Assembly (NCBI RefSeq): GCF_016892705.1
Contig: NZ_JAFEMB010000002.1
Location: forward strand, 186,001-250,000
Length of the DNA stretch: 64,000 bases
Direction of reading: 5' to 3'
DNA from: Microvirga pudoricolor
GTDB taxonomy: Bacteria; Pseudomonadota; Alphaproteobacteria; Rhizobiales; Beijerinckiaceae
In this document: in pieces, positions 19,138-29,177 of the stretch
Position numbering within the stretch: the first letter of the stretch is position 1
Layout: each line of letters starts with the position of its first letter
Position numbers and translations under genes: made by a program
The notes under the pieces: model-generated
Database searches by the model: none
What the model saw: only the letters and a program-made list of their open reading frames with translations
What the model was told of the DNA's origin: nothing

Positions 19138-19997
19138 GCCAGATCGACGATCTTCCGCCCTTGCGCGAGGTGGTGCAGGCCCACGGCCTCATGGCCAAGA
19201 AGTCGCTGGGCCAGAACTTTCTCTTCGACCTCAACCTGACGAGCCGGATCGCCCGCTCGGCCGGGTCGCTGGACGGCGTCACGGTGGTGGAGGTCGGCCC
19301 CGGTCCCGGTGGCCTCACCCGCGCCATCCTGGCCTCCGGAGCCCGCAAGGTCATCGCCATCGAGCGCGACGCACGATGCCTCCCGGCCCTCGCCGAGATC
19401 GCCGCCCGCTATCCGGGCCGGCTCCAGGTGATCGAGGGCGATGCTCTGAATTTCGATCCGCGTCCCCTCATCGGTGACGAGCCAGCCAAGATCATCGCGA
19501 ACCTGCCCTACAATGTCGGCACCACCCTGCTCACGGGCTGGCTGACCCAGGAGGTCTGGCCGCCCTGGTGGCAATCGCTCACGCTCATGTTCCAGCGGGA
19601 GGTCGCGGAGCGGATCGTGGCCGACGAGAGCGATCCGAAGGATTACGGCCGCCTGGGCGTCCTGTGTGGCTGGCGCACGCAGGCCACCATCATGTTCGAC
19701 GTGCCGCCTTCGGCCTTCGTGCCGCCGCCAAAGATCACGTCGAGCATCGTGCACATCGCACCGAGGCCCGATCCCATTCCGTGCCGGGTGGAAGCGCTGG
19801 AGGCGGTGACGCGGGCGGCCTTCGGGCAGCGCCGGAAGATGCTGCGCCAGAGCCTGAAATCCCTGGCGCCGCAGCCCGCCGCCCTGATCCAAGCCGCCGG
19901 CCTTCTCGAAACGGTTCGAGCCGAGGACGTGCCGGTCTCGGGGTTCGTGGCCCTGGCCAACGCCTATGACGCGTCAAAGCGCGCGCCGCGCGATTGA
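19134..19997 (+). CDS. rsmA: 16S rRNA (adenine(1518)-N(6)/adenine(1519)-N(6))-dimethyltransferase
   Basis: This 287-residue enzyme dimethylates two adjacent adenosines near the 3' end of 16S r[15 protein letters not shown] is the family N-terminal signature, [11 protein letters not shown] binds SAM, and [11 protein letters not shown] is the catalytic NLPY motif. The start overlaps the pdxA stop (ATGA), the familiar pdxA-rsmA coupling. It is convergent with gmk. Confidence 0.95.
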   Translation: MSQIDDLPPLREVVQAHGLMAKKSLGQNFLFDLNLTSRIARSAGSLDGVTVVEVGPGPGGLTRAILASGARKVIAIERDARCLPALAEIAARYPGRLQVIEGDALNFDPRPLIGDEPAKIIANLPYNVGTTLLTGWLTQEVWPPWWQSLTLMFQREVAERIVADESDPKDYGRLGVLCGWRTQATIMFDVPPSAFVPPPKITSSIVHIAPRPDPIPCRVEALEAVTRAAFGQRRKMLRQSLKSLAPQPAALIQAAGLLETVRAEDVPVSGFVALANAYDASKRAPRD

Positions 19998-20024
19998 GCC
20001 GCTGTCTCGCAGCCCTGGTGGGGC

Positions 20025-20675
20025 CTAGTCGAGGGTCTCAGCCAGCAGCCCCTGCACGAACTGCTCCAGGCCCACGAGGCGGTCGCGCTTCAGGCGCTCG
20101 GCCGCCTGGATGGCCTTGAGACTCGCATAGGAACGGCCCAGGTCCTCGTTGACGATGACGTAGTCGTATTCTTCCCAGCGCTCCATCTCGACCCGCGCAT
20201 TGGCGAGCCGCTTGGCAATAACCTCCGGCGCGTCCTCGGCCCGCCGCTCCAGGCGGGCCTTCAGCTCCCTGAAGCTCGGCGGCAGGATGAAAACCGTCAC
20301 CACGTCGTCGGGCAGCTTCTCGCGCACCTGGCGGGTGCCCTGGTAGTCTATGTCGAAGACCATGTCCTGGCCCGACGCCAGCGTCTTCTCGACCGGTTCG
20401 CGAGGCGTCCCGTAGAAGTTTCCGTGCACTTCCGCCCATTCCAGGAGCTCGTCCCGGTCACGCATCGCCAGGAATTTTTTCTCGTCGATGAAATGATAGT
20501 GACGCCCATCGATTTCGGAGGTTCGCTTAGGCCGCGTCGTCACCGAAACAGACAGGACGCCTGCATGATCTTCCACGAGATTGCGCGTCAGCGTCGTCTT
20601 CCCGGCGCCGGAGGGCGACGACAGGATGAGGATCAGGCCGCGCCGACCGACCAGAGCTTTCGAATCCTCGTTCAC
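20025..20675 (-). CDS. gmk: Guanylate kinase
   Basis: This 216-residue cytoplasmic enzyme phosphorylates GMP to [15 protein letters not shown] is the P-loop, VTTRPKR binds GMP, and the lid and [14 protein letters not shown] segments are in order. The start is GTG at 20675, four bases after the yicC stop; a nearby ATG at 20680 is out of frame and stops at once. It is the last gene of the fabD-to-gmk run. Confidence 0.94.
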   Translation of the reverse strand: MNEDSKALVGRRGLILILSSPSGAGKTTLTRNLVEDHAGVLSVSVTTRPKRTSEIDGRHYHFIDEKKFLAMRDRDELLEWAEVHGNFYGTPREPVEKTLASGQDMVFDIDYQGTRQVREKLPDDVVTVFILPPSFRELKARLERRAEDAPEVIAKRLANARVEMERWEEYDYVIVNEDLGRSYASLKAIQAAERLKRDRLVGLEQFVQGLLAETLD

Positions 20676-20679
20676 GCCA

Positions 20680-21567
20680 TCACTCCACGTTCTGCACCTG
20701 CTCGCGGAATTGCTCGATAACGGCTTTCAGTTCAAGCCCGATTCTCGACAGGGACACGTCATTGGCCTTCGAGCAGAGGGTGTTGGCCTCGCGTCCGAAT
20801 TCCTGGGCCAGGAAGTCCAGGCGGCGCCCCACGGGGCCGCCCTCGCCCAAGAGGGTCCTGGCGGCCTCCACATGGGCGCGCAGCCGGTCGAGCTCCTCGC
20901 GGATGTCGGCCCGCGCGGCGATCAGCATGGCCTCCTGATGAAGGCGGGCCGGATCGAGCTGGGTCTTGGACTCCAGAACCTGGGCGATCTGAGCATCGAG
21001 CTTGGCCCGGATGGCCTCCGGCTGCCGCGCCGGTGCCGCCTCGGCTTCGTCGACGAGGCGCGACACGGTCGCGAGCTGCTGCTCCAGAACGCCCGTCAGG
21101 GCCTGCCCTTCGCGCAGCCGCGCGGTCTTCAGGGAATCGATCAGCCGGCCGATGCCCGCCTTGAGATCGGCGGCGAGCGCCGCGTCCTGACCGGGCTCGC
21201 CGCCCTCCTCGTCGATCTCCACGACTCCCCGGACGTTCAGGAGACCATCAAGGGAGGCCGGTTGGACATTGGCCGGCAGGTTCAGGCCGGACACGGCCTG
21301 GAGCAGGGAGTCGAGGACTTCCCGATTGACCCGCACCTTCGGGGCGGCTGCGGCGCGGCTGAGCGAAAGGTTGAGCTGCCCCTGTCCCCGGCTGAGCGCC
21401 TTGAGGATCCCGGCGCGGGCGTCCTCGCCCACGGCGTCGAGACTGGAGGGCGTGCGCACGCGAACCTCGAGGCCACGCCCGTTAACGGTCTTCAGCTCCC
21501 AGGCCCATTGGTACGACCCCGTGGTTCCGGCCTCGCGGGCAAAGCCGGTCATACTCGCAATGGACAT
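20680..21567 (-). CDS. YicC family protein (endoribonuclease-type)
   Basis: This 295-residue protein begins with the highly conserved [11 protein letters not shown] and ends with [25 protein letters not shown], both diagnostic of the YicC family. E. coli YicC has been linked to RNA degradation. It lies between mltG and gmk in the same direction, the usual alphaproteobacterial arrangement, and is probably co-transcribed and coupled to gmk. Confidence 0.9.
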   Translation of the reverse strand: MSIASMTGFAREAGTTGSYQWAWELKTVNGRGLEVRVRTPSSLDAVGEDARAGILKALSRGQGQLNLSLSRAAAAPKVRVNREVLDSLLQAVSGLNLPANVQPASLDGLLNVRGVVEIDEEGGEPGQDAALAADLKAGIGRLIDSLKTARLREGQALTGVLEQQLATVSRLVDEAEAAPARQPEAIRAKLDAQIAQVLESKTQLDPARLHQEAMLIAARADIREELDRLRAHVEAARTLLGEGGPVGRRLDFLAQEFGREANTLCSKANDVSLSRIGLELKAVIEQFREQVQNVE

Positions 21568-21639
21568 GGAAAGAGCGCCTCATGGGTTCGGGAAGGGAGG
21601 CGCGACCATAATGGGCGCCCCCTCCGACCACAAGGCGGA

Positions 21640-22998
21640 TCAGGGCTGGCGCAGGGCCGGAACGGTCTTCGGGGTGTTGAGGTCGAAGGTCTTGTTCTTG
21701 AGCGGGTCGCGCTCCGTCCCTTCGCTGGCGTCGAAGCCCCGCGCCCGGCCGGTCCGGCCGCCGGGACGCGCGCCGGCGGGCTGATCCTGGGCGACCGTGG
21801 AGGTTCCGCCGACGCTGCCCATGTCGTCGTCGGGCTCGACCTTGTCGACCTCGTCGGCATTGCCGGCCGCAGCCTTGGCCTTCTCGATCTGTCGCCAGCG
21901 GGCGACGTTACGGTTGTGCTGATCGAGCGTCTCCGCGAAGGCGTGCCCGCCCGAGCCGTCCGCCACGAAATAGATGTCTTTGGTGCGCGACGGGTTGGCC
22001 ACCGCCTCCAGGGCCGCCCGGCCCGGATTGGCGATGGGGGTCGGCGGCAGGCCCTCGATCACGTAGGTGTTGTACGGGGTCGCCTGGGTGATCTCGGCCC
22101 GGGTGATGCCGCGGCCGAGGGTGCCCTTGCCGGCCACGAGCCCGTACACGATGGTCGGGTCCGATTGCAGCTTCATGCGCTTGGTGAGGCGATTCATGAA
22201 CACGCCCGCCACGCGGGTGCGCTCGTCGGCGCGGCCGGTCTCCTTCTCCACGATGGAGGCCAGGATGACCATCTCCTGTGGGGTCTTGACCGGGATCTCG
22301 GTGGAGCGCCGTCCCCAGATCTGCGTGAGCGCCTGCTTCTGGGCCGCCTGCATGGCGTTGACGATCTGCTGGCGGGTCATGCCGCGCTCGAACTTGTAGG
22401 TGTCGGGCAGCAGCGTTCCCTCGCGGGGGGTCTCGAGGATGTCGCCCGCCAGGATCTCGTTGTCGTAAAGCCGCCTGACGATCTGATCGCTGGTCAGGCC
22501 CTCCGGGACCGTGACGGAATGCAGGATCGCCTTGCCTTCGACGAGGGTGTCGATGGCGGCCTCGATGCTGGTGCCGGCCTTGAACTGGAACTCGCCCGCC
22601 TTGAGCTGGCCGCGCTGCCGGTTGAGGAGCGCGTAGGCCTCGAACAGGAAGGGCTGATTGATGACGCCCTCCTGCTTGAGCATGGAGGCGATCTCGTTGG
22701 TGCCGGTGTTGCGCGGAATCACGACGATCTTGTCGGCCTGCAGCGGTCCGGGCGCCGTCACCTCCTTCTCCAGGATGCTGATCCCGAAGATCGCGGCGCC
22801 AGCGATGGCGATGAACAGGGTGAGCAGGCCGCTCATGGTGGCGAGCAATCCGCCTCGCCTCCGGCGGATGCGCGGCGGAGGCGGAGGCGCCGCCATGGGC
22901 TTGATCGCCTCGCTGGGCGACCGGGGCGCCACACGGGGCTGCTGATCGGTTTCCGGGGTCTCGACGGGAAGAAGGAGCTTCTTTTTTCTGCCAAACAT
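21640..22998 (-). CDS. mltG: Endolytic murein transglycosylase MltG
   Basis: This 452-residue protein has one membrane anchor (about 50-72) after a basic cytoplasmic tail and a periplasmic YceG domain. ASIVEKETG contains the proposed catalytic glutamate, and RVAGVFMNRL and YNTYVIEGLPPTPIANPG are family motifs. It cleaves nascent peptidoglycan strands and is thought to terminate glycan synthesis. The C-terminal tail of about 90 residues is charged and Gly/Arg-rich, longer than in E. coli. It follows fabF in the operon. Confidence 0.92.
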   Translation of the reverse strand: MFGRKKKLLLPVETPETDQQPRVAPRSPSEAIKPMAAPPPPPRIRRRRGGLLATMSGLLTLFIAIAGAAIFGISILEKEVTAPGPLQADKIVVIPRNTGTNEIASMLKQEGVINQPFLFEAYALLNRQRGQLKAGEFQFKAGTSIEAAIDTLVEGKAILHSVTVPEGLTSDQIVRRLYDNEILAGDILETPREGTLLPDTYKFERGMTRQQIVNAMQAAQKQALTQIWGRRSTEIPVKTPQEMVILASIVEKETGRADERTRVAGVFMNRLTKRMKLQSDPTIVYGLVAGKGTLGRGITRAEITQATPYNTYVIEGLPPTPIANPGRAALEAVANPSRTKDIYFVADGSGGHAFAETLDQHNRNVARWRQIEKAKAAAGNADEVDKVEPDDDMGSVGGTSTVAQDQPAGARPGGRTGRARGFDASEGTERDPLKNKTFDLNTPKTVPALRQP

Positions 22999-23180
22999 CT
23001 CGGAGCTATCTGTGATGACGACCAGCGGGCCTGCCGCGCCGCCACCCTAACAGGGAATATGGCGAAAAGCCGTAAGAATCAGACCAAAACTTGGGGAGCG
23101 GCGCCCCGTTGCGCGGGTCGGCGGACCCGCGCGGCATCCTGTTTGGATGGAAGAGGCGCGGGCCTGAGCCCTGCGCCGCG

Positions 23181-24443
23181 TCAGGCCGCGCGGCGGAAGA
23201 CCAGCGAGGCGTTGGTGCCGCCGAAGCCGAAGGAGTTCGACAATGCGATGTTGACCTCCCTGCGCTGAGCCTTGTGCGGCACGAGGTCGATGGCCGTTTC
23301 GACGGACGGGTTGTCGAGGTTCAAGGTCGGCGGGATGATGCCGTCGCGCATGGCCAGGATCGAGAAGATCGCCTCGACCGCGCCCGCGGCGCCCAGGAGG
23401 TGACCGATCGCCGACTTGGTCGATGACATGGCGAGTTTGCCGGCCGCGTTGCCGACGATGCGCTCCACAGCCTTCAGCTCCAGCTCGTCGCCGAGGGGCG
23501 TCGATGTGCCGTGGGCATTGATGTAGTCGATCTCGGAGGCCGAGATGCCCGCCCGCTTGATGGCGGCGGACATGCAGCGGTACGCCCCGTCGCCGTCCTC
23601 GGACGGCGAGGTGATGTGGAAGGCGTCCCCCGACAGGCCGTAGCCGACGACCTCGGCATAGATCTTGGCGCCGCGCGCTTTCGCGTGCTCGTATTCCTCG
23701 AGCACCACGACGCCCGCGCCCTCGCCCATGACGAAGCCGTCGCGGTCGCGGTCGTAGGGGCGAGAGCCCCGGGTCGGGTCGTCATTGAACCCGGTGGACA
23801 GCGCCCGGCAGGCGGCAAAGCCCGCAAGCGAGAGTCGATTGATCGGCGATTCCGTGCCGCCCGCCACCATGACCTCGGCGTCGCCCAGCGCGATGAGGCG
23901 CGCGGCGTCGCCGATGGCGTGGGAGCCCGTGGAGCAGGCCGTGACGACCGCGTTGTTGGGGCCCTTGAGGCCGTGCATGATCGACACGTAGCCGCCCGCC
24001 AGGTTGATCAGGCGGCCGGGAATGAAGAAGGGGGAGATCCGGCGCGGGCCGCGCTCGATCAAGGTCGCGGAGGCCTCGTAGATGCCGCCGATGCCGCCGA
24101 TTCCGGAACCGATCAGGACGCCGGAGGCGCATTGATCTTCATAGGTCGTCGGCTTCCAGCCGGCGTCGTCCAGGGCCTGGGTGGCCGCTGCCATCGCGTA
24201 CACGATGAACGGATCGACCTTGCGCTGCTCCTTGGGCTCCATCCACTGGTCGGGATTGAAGGTGCCGTCGGAACCGTCCCCGCGGGGGATCTGGCAGGCG
24301 ATCTGGCAGGCCAGATCGGCGACTTCGAAATCCGTCACGCGGCCTGCGCCGCTCTGGCCCTCGATGAGCCTTGCCCAAGTGGGCTCGACACCGTTGGCCA
24401 GCGGAGTGACCATGCCCAAACCCGTGACGACCACACGCCGCAT
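23181..24443 (-). CDS. fabF: 3-oxoacyl-ACP synthase II (KAS II)
   Basis: This 420-residue condensing enzyme elongates acyl-ACP with malonyl-ACP. The catalytic cysteine is in VVTACSTGSHAIGDA (about 165-179), and the two histidines are in NAHGTSTPLGD and KSAIGHLLGAAG. The start MRRVVVTGLGMVTPL is standard. It lies 64 bp after acpP in the same direction. Confidence 0.95.
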   Translation of the reverse strand: MRRVVVTGLGMVTPLANGVEPTWARLIEGQSGAGRVTDFEVADLACQIACQIPRGDGSDGTFNPDQWMEPKEQRKVDPFIVYAMAAATQALDDAGWKPTTYEDQCASGVLIGSGIGGIGGIYEASATLIERGPRRISPFFIPGRLINLAGGYVSIMHGLKGPNNAVVTACSTGSHAIGDAARLIALGDAEVMVAGGTESPINRLSLAGFAACRALSTGFNDDPTRGSRPYDRDRDGFVMGEGAGVVVLEEYEHAKARGAKIYAEVVGYGLSGDAFHITSPSEDGDGAYRCMSAAIKRAGISASEIDYINAHGTSTPLGDELELKAVERIVGNAAGKLAMSSTKSAIGHLLGAAGAVEAIFSILAMRDGIIPPTLNLDNPSVETAIDLVPHKAQRREVNIALSNSFGFGGTNASLVFRRAA

Positions 24444-24507
24444 TTGTCCTGCCCCTTACGCAATAATGGCGCCGGATGGCAATTGCCGCCCGACGCCATG
24501 CAGCTTC

Positions 24508-24744
24508 TTAGGCCGCGTTCTTCTCAAGGAACTTGATGGCGTCGCCCACCGTCACGATGGTCTCGGCGGCATCGTCGGGGATCTCGACGTTGAACTCTTC
24601 CTCGAACGCCATGACGAGCTCGACGGTGTCAAGGCTGTCGGCGCCCAGGTCGTCGATGAAGTTGGCGTTGTCCGTCACCTTCTCGGCGTCGACGCCAAGG
24701 TGCTCGACAACGATCTTCTTCACGCGATCAGCGATGTCACTCAT
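24508..24744 (-). CDS. acpP: Acyl carrier protein
   Basis: This 78-residue acidic helical protein carries acyl chains on 4'-phosphopantetheine attached to the serine of [11 protein letters not shown] (about 36-46). The start at 24744 ([10 protein letters not shown]) has TGAGGA upstream and gives the standard size; 15 extra codons upstream are not part of the family. A 232-bp leader separates it from fabG, which is long for this operon and probably holds an additional acpP promoter. Confidence 0.95.
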   Translation of the reverse strand: MSDIADRVKKIVVEHLGVDAEKVTDNANFIDDLGADSLDTVELVMAFEEEFNVEIPDDAAETIVTVGDAIKFLEKNAA

Positions 24745-24976
24745 CGTATTTTCCTCAGTGGCTACCGCCTCAGGAGTTGGGCGGATCAAGAATTCGTTTC
24801 AAATCAGCAGCACAGCCCTTGGGCTGGAACGGCCGTTCTGCATGGTGCAAAGCCGTATTTTTGTGCGCCGGTCAACCCCTTCAAGCCGACAGGACCATGC
24901 TTAACACAGGCTTATCGGCTCTGGCGAGGGGGCCGAACGGTTCGCGAACAGGTTCCGGACCTGCCCGCAAATCCTT

Positions 24977-25714
24977 CTAGAACATCGCCATTCCGCCATT
25001 GATGTGCAGCGTGTGGCCGGTCACGTAGCCCGCCTCTCCGGACGAGAGATAGACGACCGCGGACGCGATCTCGTCGCCCTGGCCCAGCCGCGCCATGGGG
25101 ATGGTGCCCAGGATGGCGTCCTTCTGCTTGTCGTTGAGAGCATCCGTCATGGGCGACTGGATGAAGCCCGGGGCCACGCAGTTCACCGTGATGTTCCGGC
25201 TCGCCACCTCGGCCGCGAGCGCCTTGGTCATGCCGATGAGGCCCGCCTTCGACGCGGCGTAGTTGCCCTGCCCCGGGTTTCCGGTGGAGCCGACCACCGA
25301 ACCGATATTGACGATGCGGCCATAGCGCCGGCGCATCATGGTCTTCACGGCCGCCCGGGAGAGGCGGAACGAGGCGGTCAGGTTCACGGCGATGACCGAA
25401 TCCCATTCCTCGTCCTTCATCCGCATGAACAGGTTGTCCTTCGTGATCCCGGCATTGTTGACCAGGATGTCGAGGCCTTCCATGGCGCTTTCGGCAGCCG
25501 GCACAAGGGCTTCCACGGAATCCTTGTCGGACAGGTTCGCCTCCACCACGTGGACGCGATCCCCCAGGGACGAGGCGAGCTCGTCGAGGGCGCTGCGGCG
25601 GGTGCCCGAGATCGCCACGGTGGCGCCCTTCGCGTGGAGCGCCCGGGCGATGGCGCCGCCGATGCCGCCCGTGGCTCCGGTGACGAGAGCCTTGCGGCCG
25701 GTCAGATCGAACAT
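24977..25714 (-). CDS. fabG: 3-oxoacyl-ACP reductase
   Basis: This 245-residue short-chain dehydrogenase reduces 3-oxoacyl-ACP with NADPH. The cofactor loop is VTGATGGIGGAIA, NNAG follows, and the catalytic tyrosine and lysine are in YAASKAGL with the serine in NIGSVVGSTG. The C-terminal YVTGHTLHINGGM is typical of FabG. It lies 10 bp after fabD. Confidence 0.94.
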   Translation of the reverse strand: MFDLTGRKALVTGATGGIGGAIARALHAKGATVAISGTRRSALDELASSLGDRVHVVEANLSDKDSVEALVPAAESAMEGLDILVNNAGITKDNLFMRMKDEEWDSVIAVNLTASFRLSRAAVKTMMRRRYGRIVNIGSVVGSTGNPGQGNYAASKAGLIGMTKALAAEVASRNITVNCVAPGFIQSPMTDALNDKQKDAILGTIPMARLGQGDEIASAVVYLSSGEAGYVTGHTLHINGGMAMF

Positions 25715-25724
25715 AGGGCTCTCC

Positions 25725-26672
25725 TTATGGGTTCAGGGATGCTTTGAAGGCCGCCACGTCGTCCGGCGACCCGATGGCGGTAGCCGAAGCGCCCGCCGCG
25801 ATGCGCTTCACGAGGCCGGTCAGAACCTTGCCGGATCCGACCTCGTAAAAGGAGTCCACGCCCTGCCCGGCCATCCAGGCCACGCTCTCGCGCCAGCGGA
25901 CCGTGCCCGTCACCTGGCGGACGAGGCAGTCGCGGATCCGGTCGGGGTCGGTGACGGCGGCGGCCTCCACGTTCGTCACCACGGGCACGACCGGTGCCTT
26001 GACCTCGACGCCCGCCAGGGCCTGCCGCATGGCCTCGGCCGCGGGCGCCATGAGGGCGCAATGGAAGGGCGCGGAGACGGGGAGCATCACGGCGCGCTTG
26101 ACACCGCGCTCCTGGGCGATCGCCACCGCTCGCTCGACGGCGGCCTTGTGTCCTGAGACCACCACCTGGGCGCCCCCATTGTCGTTGGCGGCGTCGCAGA
26201 CTTCGCCCTGGGCGGCCTCTCGGGCGATCTCCAGGGCGGCATCGAATTCGAGACCCAGCAGGGCCGCCATGGCGCCCTGCCCCACGGGCACCGCGCCCTG
26301 CATGGCATTGCCTCGGATGCGCAGCAGGCGCGCCGTGTCCGCCACCGAAATCGCCCCCGCCGCCGCGAGCGCGGAATATTCCCCAAGGGAATGCCCGGCC
26401 ACATAGGCGGCGTCGCGGGCCAGGTTCAGCCCGGCTTCGGCCTCGAGCACGCGCATCGCCGCCACGCTGACCGCCATGAGGGCGGGCTGGGTGTTCGACG
26501 TGAGGGTGAGATCCTCGGCCGGCCCGTCCCACATGAGGGCGGACAGCTTCTGGGACAGGGCCTCGTCGACCTCGTCGAACACGGCCCGGGCCTGGGGGAA
26601 CGCCTCCGCCAGGGCCTTGCCCATCCCAACCGCCTGGCTGCCCTGCCCTGGAAATATGAACGCGCGTGTCAT
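25725..26672 (-). CDS. fabD: Malonyl-CoA:ACP transacylase
   Basis: This 315-residue enzyme loads malonyl groups onto ACP. FIFPGQGSQAVGMG is the N-terminal motif, GHSLGEYSALAA carries the catalytic serine, and the active-site histidine is in SAPFHCALMAP. The start MTRAFIFPG gives the standard length. It is the first gene of the fatty-acid operon and is divergent from the gtrA-like gene. Confidence 0.94.
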   Translation of the reverse strand: MTRAFIFPGQGSQAVGMGKALAEAFPQARAVFDEVDEALSQKLSALMWDGPAEDLTLTSNTQPALMAVSVAAMRVLEAEAGLNLARDAAYVAGHSLGEYSALAAAGAISVADTARLLRIRGNAMQGAVPVGQGAMAALLGLEFDAALEIAREAAQGEVCDAANDNGGAQVVVSGHKAAVERAVAIAQERGVKRAVMLPVSAPFHCALMAPAAEAMRQALAGVEVKAPVVPVVTNVEAAAVTDPDRIRDCLVRQVTGTVRWRESVAWMAGQGVDSFYEVGSGKVLTGLVKRIAAGASATAIGSPDDVAAFKASLNP

Positions 26673-26842
26673 CGAGGTGACGCCCTTCGAAAAAAGTCGC
26701 GCGGGACTCGCATCCGTGGGCCGAGGTGTCAAGGTTCGAAGGCGGATTCAGCCCGCGCGGTCCGAAGGATCCGGCGGGCCGGACGATTGCCGAGATCCGT
26801 TTCCACCCCTACAAGGCGCGGTCGCATCGCCTTGAGACCGAC

Positions 26843-27244
26843 ATGAAACGTTATGCCCCGCTCGCGAAGCAGCTTGTGAAATTCGCCGTCATCGGCGGGT
26901 GCAACACGCTGCTGACCCTGAGCATCATCGTGGGCCTGTCCCACGGCTTCGGCGTGTCGCCCTATGCGGCGAATGCGGTGGGCTACGTATGCGGCCTCGC
27001 TCTGAGCTACGTTCTCAACCGGGCCTGGACGTTCAGGTCCCACTCGGATCACCGCAGGTCCGTGCCCCTGTTCCTGCTGGTCTTCGCCGTGGCCTACTTG
27101 GCCAACCTCGCGACCCTGGCCGGGCTGATGCCGGGTCTTGGAGAGGTGGCGGCCCAGGTCGCGGGCGCCGTGGTCTATACCGCCGTGTTCTTCATCGGCA
27201 GCCGGACCATCGCGTTCCGCGACCGCGCGCCCGCCTCCGGCTGA
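26843..27244 (+). CDS. GtrA-like membrane protein
   Basis: This 133-residue protein has four membrane helices with the GtrA signature: VKFAVIGGCNTLL near the N-terminus and YVCGLALSYVLNRAWTF between helices 2 and 3. GtrA proteins are proposed flippases for polyprenyl-linked sugars. The start at 26843 gives a proper first helix; upstream codons overlap the fabD promoter region. A mannosyltransferase-like gene follows 73 bp downstream. Confidence 0.85.
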   Translation: MKRYAPLAKQLVKFAVIGGCNTLLTLSIIVGLSHGFGVSPYAANAVGYVCGLALSYVLNRAWTFRSHSDHRRSVPLFLLVFAVAYLANLATLAGLMPGLGEVAAQVAGAVVYTAVFFIGSRTIAFRDRAPASG

Positions 27245-27317
27245 GCCGAAACCTTGCCTTCATGGCCAAAGCGTATACTCAGCGTCGCACTGATTTTGTT
27301 GCTCATTCATCAAGCTA

Positions 27318-28463
27318 ATGCCGATTAATGCTTTCCCCATGGATCCCAGCGAGGGCGATCGCAGCCTTCAGTGGCGCTGTCTGGCCCTCGTCGTCGTCGC
27401 CGCGATCCTGTCCCGTCTCCTGCTCGCCTTCATCCCACCCCTGTTCGGGGTGGGAGGCGGTGGCCTCTACTGCCAGTTCGATTGCGGCTGGTACCGGACC
27501 ATCGCGACCGCCGGCTATCACCTGAAACCGGCAGGCCACGACGCCCAGGACGCGGCCAACTGGGCGTTCTTCCCGCTGTTCCCGCTCAGCGTGAAGCTGG
27601 CGCGATGGCTCGTCGCCAAGGCGTCCTACGTGGATGCGGCCGCGGCCATCAACTCCGCGCTCTTCGTGCTGTCGTGCGTCCTGCTCTACAAGATCAACCT
27701 GCGCTACGCATCGCCCCTTCAGGCCGCCCTGGGATCGGTGGCCTTCGCGTTCTTTCCGATCAGCTTCTATTTCTATGCGCCCTATACGGAATCCTGGTTC
27801 CTGTTCCTGTCGGTTCTGGGCCTGTACTTCCTTCAGCGAAAGCAGTTCATCCGGGCCGGGGTGGCGGCCGCCTTCCTGTCCGCGACCCGCAACCAGGGCA
27901 TTTTCTTCGCCGTGGTCATCCTCGCCTATGGCATCGAGGCGTATCTGGCTCTCCGGGGCGAGGATCTCGCCCGTCGGCTGCGCCTGGGCTTGGACGTGCT
28001 TCTCGCGCTGGTTCTGACCCCGGTCGGCATGATCCTGTTCGCGGCCTACCTATATTGGCTGGTGGGGGATGCGTTGGCCTTCGTTCACGTCCAAAGGGCG
28101 TGGGGGCGGGGCTTCGAGAACCCACTATGGGTCATTCTCGGCATCGTGCGCCTGGGCGACCCCTATGGCGTGTACGCGCTCTTCACATTCATCCTGGCGG
28201 GCATCGCCGTCACCTGGCTCGCCTGGATGCGCCGCTACGGCGAGGCGGCCTTCGCGGCGCTCTGCGTCCTGTCGGCGGGCATCTCGGGCTCCTTCTCGTC
28301 GATGCCGCGCTACGTTCTGGCGTCGGTGGGCCTGGCCCTGTTCGTCACCGCCGTCCTGCCCAGGCTTCCCCGGCCCGTTTTCTGGGTATTCCTGGCGGGC
28401 GAGGTCGTTCTCCTCGCCGCCTTCGTGGGCCAATGGTTCAGGGGCGCGACATGGCTGGTGTGA
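27318..28463 (+). CDS. PIG-V-like (GPI mannosyltransferase family) integral membrane glycosyltransferase
   Basis: This 381-residue GT-C-type protein has about eight to ten membrane helices. YCQFDCGWYRTIATAGY (about 54-70) is the first-loop region with the catalytic-type acidic residue next to GWY, and NWAFFPLFPL follows, both characteristic of bacterial PIG-V/GPI mannosyltransferase II homologues. It would use a polyprenyl-phosphate sugar donor on the periplasmic side. Neither possible start (27318 or 27339) has a clear ribosome site. It overlaps the next gene by 13 bp. Confidence 0.8.
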   Translation: MPINAFPMDPSEGDRSLQWRCLALVVVAAILSRLLLAFIPPLFGVGGGGLYCQFDCGWYRTIATAGYHLKPAGHDAQDAANWAFFPLFPLSVKLARWLVAKASYVDAAAAINSALFVLSCVLLYKINLRYASPLQAALGSVAFAFFPISFYFYAPYTESWFLFLSVLGLYFLQRKQFIRAGVAAAFLSATRNQGIFFAVVILAYGIEAYLALRGEDLARRLRLGLDVLLALVLTPVGMILFAAYLYWLVGDALAFVHVQRAWGRGFENPLWVILGIVRLGDPYGVYALFTFILAGIAVTWLAWMRRYGEAAFAALCVLSAGISGSFSSMPRYVLASVGLALFVTAVLPRLPRPVFWVFLAGEVVLLAAFVGQWFRGATWLV

Positions 28464-29080
28464 CGGGCTTCTCTCGCGAACTCCGATCGACCCCGATCCT
28501 GGTCCGGTTGGCGCTGATCGGGCTCGGACTCGTTGTGAACCTCGCCTTCGTGGCCATGGTCCTCAATCCGCGGGTGTCGCCCGAATATCGGGACTATTAC
28601 ATCACGAAGGCCTCCCAGGTCTGGCCGAAGGGCGCGTATCCCGTCCTCCGGACGGGCGATGTCCTGTACGCGAAGGGGGCCCCCGCGCCCCCGACGGTCG
28701 TCGGCACGGGCTGGTCGTCTCCGAACCCGGACGGCCTCTGGTCGGAGCGCCCGTCCGCCCACCTCATGGCGAGGCTCCCGCCCGATACCGGGGGCGCCCG
28801 GCTGGTTCTCACCGGCGCGCCGTTCCTGTGGCCTGGGCGGACCGAACAGGTGGCGGACATTCTCGTCAACGGGCGGCCGGCCGGCTCGCTGCGCCTGACG
28901 AGCCTCGCCGAAGGGGACTACCCGATCGATCTTCCGGCCGAGCGGATCCGGGAGCGGGACGGCTACGTGAACGTCGAACTCCGGTTCCGGGACCTCAGGT
29001 CCCCGAGCAGCCTGGGGATGGCCAACGATTTCAGGCTGCTGGGCGTCCGCATGACGGGCTTGCGCCTCGAGGCCCGATAG
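28451..29080 (+). CDS. Hypothetical single-pass membrane protein, linked to PIG-V gene
   Basis: This 209-residue protein has one membrane helix (about 18-38), then a probable extracytoplasmic beta-rich domain with [27 protein letters not shown]-like and [10 protein letters not shown] segments. The fold suggests a carbohydrate-binding jelly roll, but this is inference. Its ATG lies inside the end of the PIG-V-like gene (13-bp overlap), so the two are translationally coupled and probably work together. I do not recognise the family. Confidence 0.75.
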   Translation: MAGVTGFSRELRSTPILVRLALIGLGLVVNLAFVAMVLNPRVSPEYRDYYITKASQVWPKGAYPVLRTGDVLYAKGAPAPPTVVGTGWSSPNPDGLWSERPSAHLMARLPPDTGGARLVLTGAPFLWPGRTEQVADILVNGRPAGSLRLTSLAEGDYPIDLPAERIRERDGYVNVELRFRDLRSPSSLGMANDFRLLGVRMTGLRLEAR

Positions 29081-29105
29081 CGGGCCCTTTGCGGTTCCCC
29101 TCCCC

Positions 29106-29132
29106 TTGCCATCCCGCGGCATCCGTTGTAAT
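29106..29132 (+). promoter_or_regulatory. Candidate rpoZ promoter
   Basis: TTGCCA (29106-29111) and TGTAAT (29127-29132) are separated by 15 bp, which is short but acceptable if the -35 is read as CTTGCC. It lies about 45 bp before the rpoZ start. Confidence 0.35.
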
Positions 29133-29177
29133 CAGCCCCCTTCCCGATATTCCATAACCTCGAGAAGGAGCCTCTTC

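Noticed and set aside
24745-24976. Riboswitch or small RNA in the fabG-acpP gap
   Set aside because: I could not find a conserved aptamer-like structure or a convincing terminator; a second acpP promoter is the simpler view.
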